Source: Lingula anatina
Lineage: Eukaryota > Brachiopoda > Lingulata > Lingulida > Lingulidae
Length of the DNA stretch: 43,337 bases
Reading direction: 5' to 3'
Assembly: GCF_001039355.2 (NCBI RefSeq)
Contig: NW_019775524.1
Location: forward strand, 1,063,189 to 1,106,525
The translations under genes and the position numbers were made by a program. This document shows, in pieces, positions 41,901 through 43,337 of this stretch. Below the pieces are notes generated by a model. The model was not told the origin of the DNA. It was given only the letters and a program-made list of their open reading frames with translations, and searched no databases. Within the stretch, counting starts at the first letter, position 1, and each line of letters starts with the position of its first letter.

Positions 41901-43231
41901 CAGCTCTTCACCAGGGATAGCAGCCACACACAGGCAGCCTGCAACACAGCACACACCAATATCCATGACATTGGGGAATATCTAAGACCTCATTCAGAAT
42001 AGGGGACTAACTCGTCTGAGGCCGACCCACCTGAATACTTACCCGCGGGATATCTTTTCAGTGTCTGTTAGTGGATTAGACGGCAAGCTTTGTAGTGGGT
42101 CGCCATATTTGACCCTTCGACTAGTTAGTCCCCAATTCTGAATGGGTTCTGTTAGTGGATTAGACGGCAAGCTTTGTAGTGGGTCGCCATATTTGACCCT
42201 TCGACTTGTTAGTCCCCAATTCTGAATGGGGTCTAAGTACTTTTCACATCACCAATTGCATTTTAAAACTTGATAAAATATAGCAAAAATTAACACTTCC
42301 GTGAGTGCCATAGTCAGCATTAATGGGGAAAAAGTCTTTCCTCAGATTACCTGTCTAATATGTGGGTTATCACTTCTTACATATTTGGTATGGAGTTCTG
42401 ACAACAGCCACTCAACTTCATCCTTTCCTGCGTCTGTTAAAGGCTACAAAATATTTCCAACAAAACATACACGGATCTTATTTAGTGGAGATATCTCATT
42501 TGCAAGACTTGAGTGTTTCAAAAAATAATAATATAGTTCTAATTTCTCTCAATTACCAGAACCAACGCACACACTTCAATATAATAAAAAGTGCTACAAG
42601 AAAAAGATACGTTTTGTATGATTCAATTCCACAATAGAATTCATTATTACAATCCTGTATATCTGCTGTATATCACCTTGAAGTTGTCTTCCTGTACAGT
42701 CCATGGATCCCTGGCTACTGGGGAGTGACTACCTAGAGCTGCACACACCAAGGCTTCACCCACAGTCAGGTGTAACTCTATCTGCTTAGGCTGAAATAGA
42801 CCACAATGGTACTGTTAACACAACTGAACTGAAATATTGCACAATTTTACTAATAAGAACTAAGATATATAAACATACACAGCCAAGTACAGCATCTTAA
42901 CACCCACATGCAATGTGTTAACACCTCAGCCTTCAGTTCATCAAAATTACTTTGCACAGAATTATATTGTACTAGTATAAGAACACAACATTTGTTTACC
43001 AATGTTTTCACATCTGCATCTCAGCCTAAATTTAATCAAAATTGCAAAATACAGAGTACAATTTCTACGGTTAAAGAGCAGAACATTTGTAAACCCAGGA
43101 GCAGTACTAGAGAATATGTCTTCATTTACCTGAGCACAGTCCAGCATCCCCTTCATCACTCTCTGTGTGTGTGGAAACATTGCCTCTCCCACACACAAGG
43201 TGCCCAGGCACCAGGCTGCCTTCTCTCTTAC
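35943..43231 (-). CDS. ECPAS: ECM29/ECPAS proteasome adaptor and scaffold protein, partial
   Basis: Seventeen minus-strand exons, phases all consistent: 43231-43130, 42790-42677, 42443-42351, 41938-41824, 41594-41480, 41064-40878, 40635-40465, 40222-40037, 39812-39765, 39592-39471, 38881-38719, 38323-38264, 37830-37741, 36927-36861, 36666-36575, 36358-36292, 36074-35943; about 641 residues. Recognised from HEAT-repeat stretches such as [112 protein letters not shown] and [16 protein letters not shown]29 clamps the 26S proteasome core to its regulatory particle and links it to endosomes and motors. Vertebrate ECM29 is roughly 1,850 residues; the N-terminal part lies beyond the right edge. The last visible exon reads [20 protein letters not shown] and runs on to [13 protein letters not shown], then a weak donor (GTGTGT) or an in-frame TAG; the C-terminal ~400 residues are not found. 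Confidence 0.9.
36780..36927 (-). repeat. 70-bp tandem duplication of an ECM29 exon end
   Basis: The 3' part of the exon 36927-36861 with its donor is repeated 70 bases downstream on the minus strand (copy ending at 36791, donor GTAAGA). The copy lacks the exon start and has no acceptor of its own; one G/A difference separates the two. Confidence 0.9.
37353..37521. mobile_element. hAT-like MITE beside an ECM29 exon
   Basis: Ends CAGGGGCAGA (37353-37362) and TCTGCCCCTG (37512-37521), flanked by the direct repeat AAATAT at 37347-37352 and 37522-37527. It is 169 bp and inserted 11 bases downstream of the splice donor of the exon copy ending at 37533. CAGGG-type ends suggest hAT, though hAT duplications are normally 8 bp. 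Confidence 0.75.
37533..37830 (-). repeat. Triplicated 90-bp ECM29 exon with 14-nt spacers
   Basis: Copies at 37830-37741, 37726-37637 and 37622-37533. Each encodes C-I-Q-Y-V-D then (G/D)[18 protein letters not shown] and GLGTK. The spacer is gtaacatatttcag, which has GT and AG but is far too short to splice. Copies differ by one synonymous change and one Gly-to-Asp change. Confidence 0.95.
37878..37902. repeat. (ATA)n microsatellite
   Basis: About eight AAT units, in the intron upstream of the triplicated exon (minus strand). Confidence 0.9.
38521..38784 (-). repeat. 66-bp x 4 in-frame repeat at an ECM29 exon end
   Basis: Four units with exact 66-base period encode [17 protein letters not shown] followed by VRKLI. 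Each unit ends with GAGAAG|GTAAG-type donors after 38719, 38653, 38587 and 38521. All donors are phase 0 and the frame is open through all four, so any can join the next exon at 38323. Confidence 0.93.
38890..38975. repeat. (AT)n microsatellite next to a splice acceptor
   Basis: About 42 AT units immediately upstream (minus strand) of the acceptor for the exon starting at 38881, leaving a very poor pyrimidine tract (catttccag). Confidence 0.95.
39045..39535 (-). repeat. ~72-bp tandem copies of an ECM29 exon 3' end and donor
   Basis: The last part of the exon 39592-39471 (encoding [16 protein letters not shown]) with its GTGAGT donor recurs about four times downstream in the intron. Later copies are out of frame with the exon (a stop follows GCAGTGGGGTGA), so they are not a reading-frame extension. 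The outermost copy is interrupted by the element at 39124-39268. Confidence 0.85.
39124..39268. mobile_element. MITE with CCTGG target duplication
   Basis: Perfect inverted ends GCCCCGTATCTCGAAAGCATC (39124-39144 with the complement at 39248-39268), flanked by CCTGG at 39119-39123 and 39269-39273. 145 bp. The uninterrupted copies of the host repeat show the empty site (GTCCTGGACTTGG). Confidence 0.85.
41983..42236. mobile_element. Inverted-repeat element with an internal 84-bp duplication
   Basis: Ends CTAAGACCTCATTCAGAAT and, on the other strand, CTTAGACCCCATTCAGAATT, followed by GGGGACTAAC. The right part (CTGTTAGTGGATTAGACGGC to TTCTGAATGGG) is present twice with an 84-base period. Intronic in ECM29. 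Confidence 0.7.
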
Positions 43232-43337
43232 CTAAATATATAACAATATTCTGTATCATTATCATACACAAGGTGCCCAGGCACCAGGCTGCCTTCTCTC
43301 TTACCTAAATATATAACAATATTCTGTATCATTATCA
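43190..43337 (-). repeat. 73-bp tandem duplication of an ECM29 exon start and its acceptor
   Basis: The acceptor and first ~36 bases of the exon at 43231 (encoding [13 protein letters not shown]) recur 73 bases upstream on the minus strand, acceptor copy near 43304, running to the window edge. Using the outer acceptor would shift frame, so only the inner one fits. Confidence 0.85.

Noticed and set aside
1-43337. CRISPR arrays, operons, bacterial promoters or phage genes
   Set aside because: The window is spliced animal DNA; the repeats seen are tandem or inverted eukaryotic types without regular unique spacers.

Overview
This is a eukaryotic window: large GT-AG introns, AT-rich non-coding DNA, many microsatellites and short non-coding inverted-repeat elements. 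The protein families (secreted FAMeT/VWA/H-type lectin/VWD/EGF mosaic, stand-alone NHL propeller, F-BAR, proteasome adaptor ECM29) point to a bilaterian animal, most likely a marine invertebrate such as a lophotrochozoan. I cannot name the species. All exon structures below were read by hand from splice sites, reading frame and phase; no transcript evidence was available.

Layout. 1-957 (+): 3' terminal exon of an unrecognised gene. 1790-2812 (+): a diverged paralogous terminal exon. 4278-23228 (+): the centrepiece, a complete 22-exon gene for a secreted protein of about 1,248 residues (signal peptide, farnesoic-acid-O-methyltransferase-like domain, VWA with full MIDAS, two H-type-lectin-like modules, VWD, Thr-rich linker, C8, TIL, five EGF modules). 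Exon phases agree at every junction and the summed CDS is divisible by three. 27327-28184 (+): an uninterrupted six-bladed NHL-repeat ORF with a perfect Kozak start. 34489-30059 (-): an 8-exon F-BAR-like protein of about 409 residues. 35404-35473 (+): a signal-peptide first exon whose partner exons are not visible. 43231-35943 (-): 17 consecutive exons (about 641 residues) of ECM29/ECPAS, open at the right window edge and stopping on the left without its C-terminal region.

The genes show no evidence of acting together; this looks like ordinary animal gene neighbourhood. The accessory DNA is the other story. At least seven miniature inverted-repeat (MITE-like) families are present, one in three copies flanked by TTAA. 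In the ECM29 locus at least five separate tandem duplications touch exon-intron boundaries. One gives a four-step ladder of in-frame splice donors with 22-codon spacing. Another triplicates a whole exon with 14-nt spacers too short to be introns, apparently using a microhomology created by a MITE insertion.

Most interesting points: the mosaic secreted gene, whose mucin-like linker splits the usual VWD-C8 pair and which has a phase-compatible alternative stop exon; the ECM29 exon duplications; and the 35.4-35.9 kb interval, where two genes facing each other both lose their next exons.
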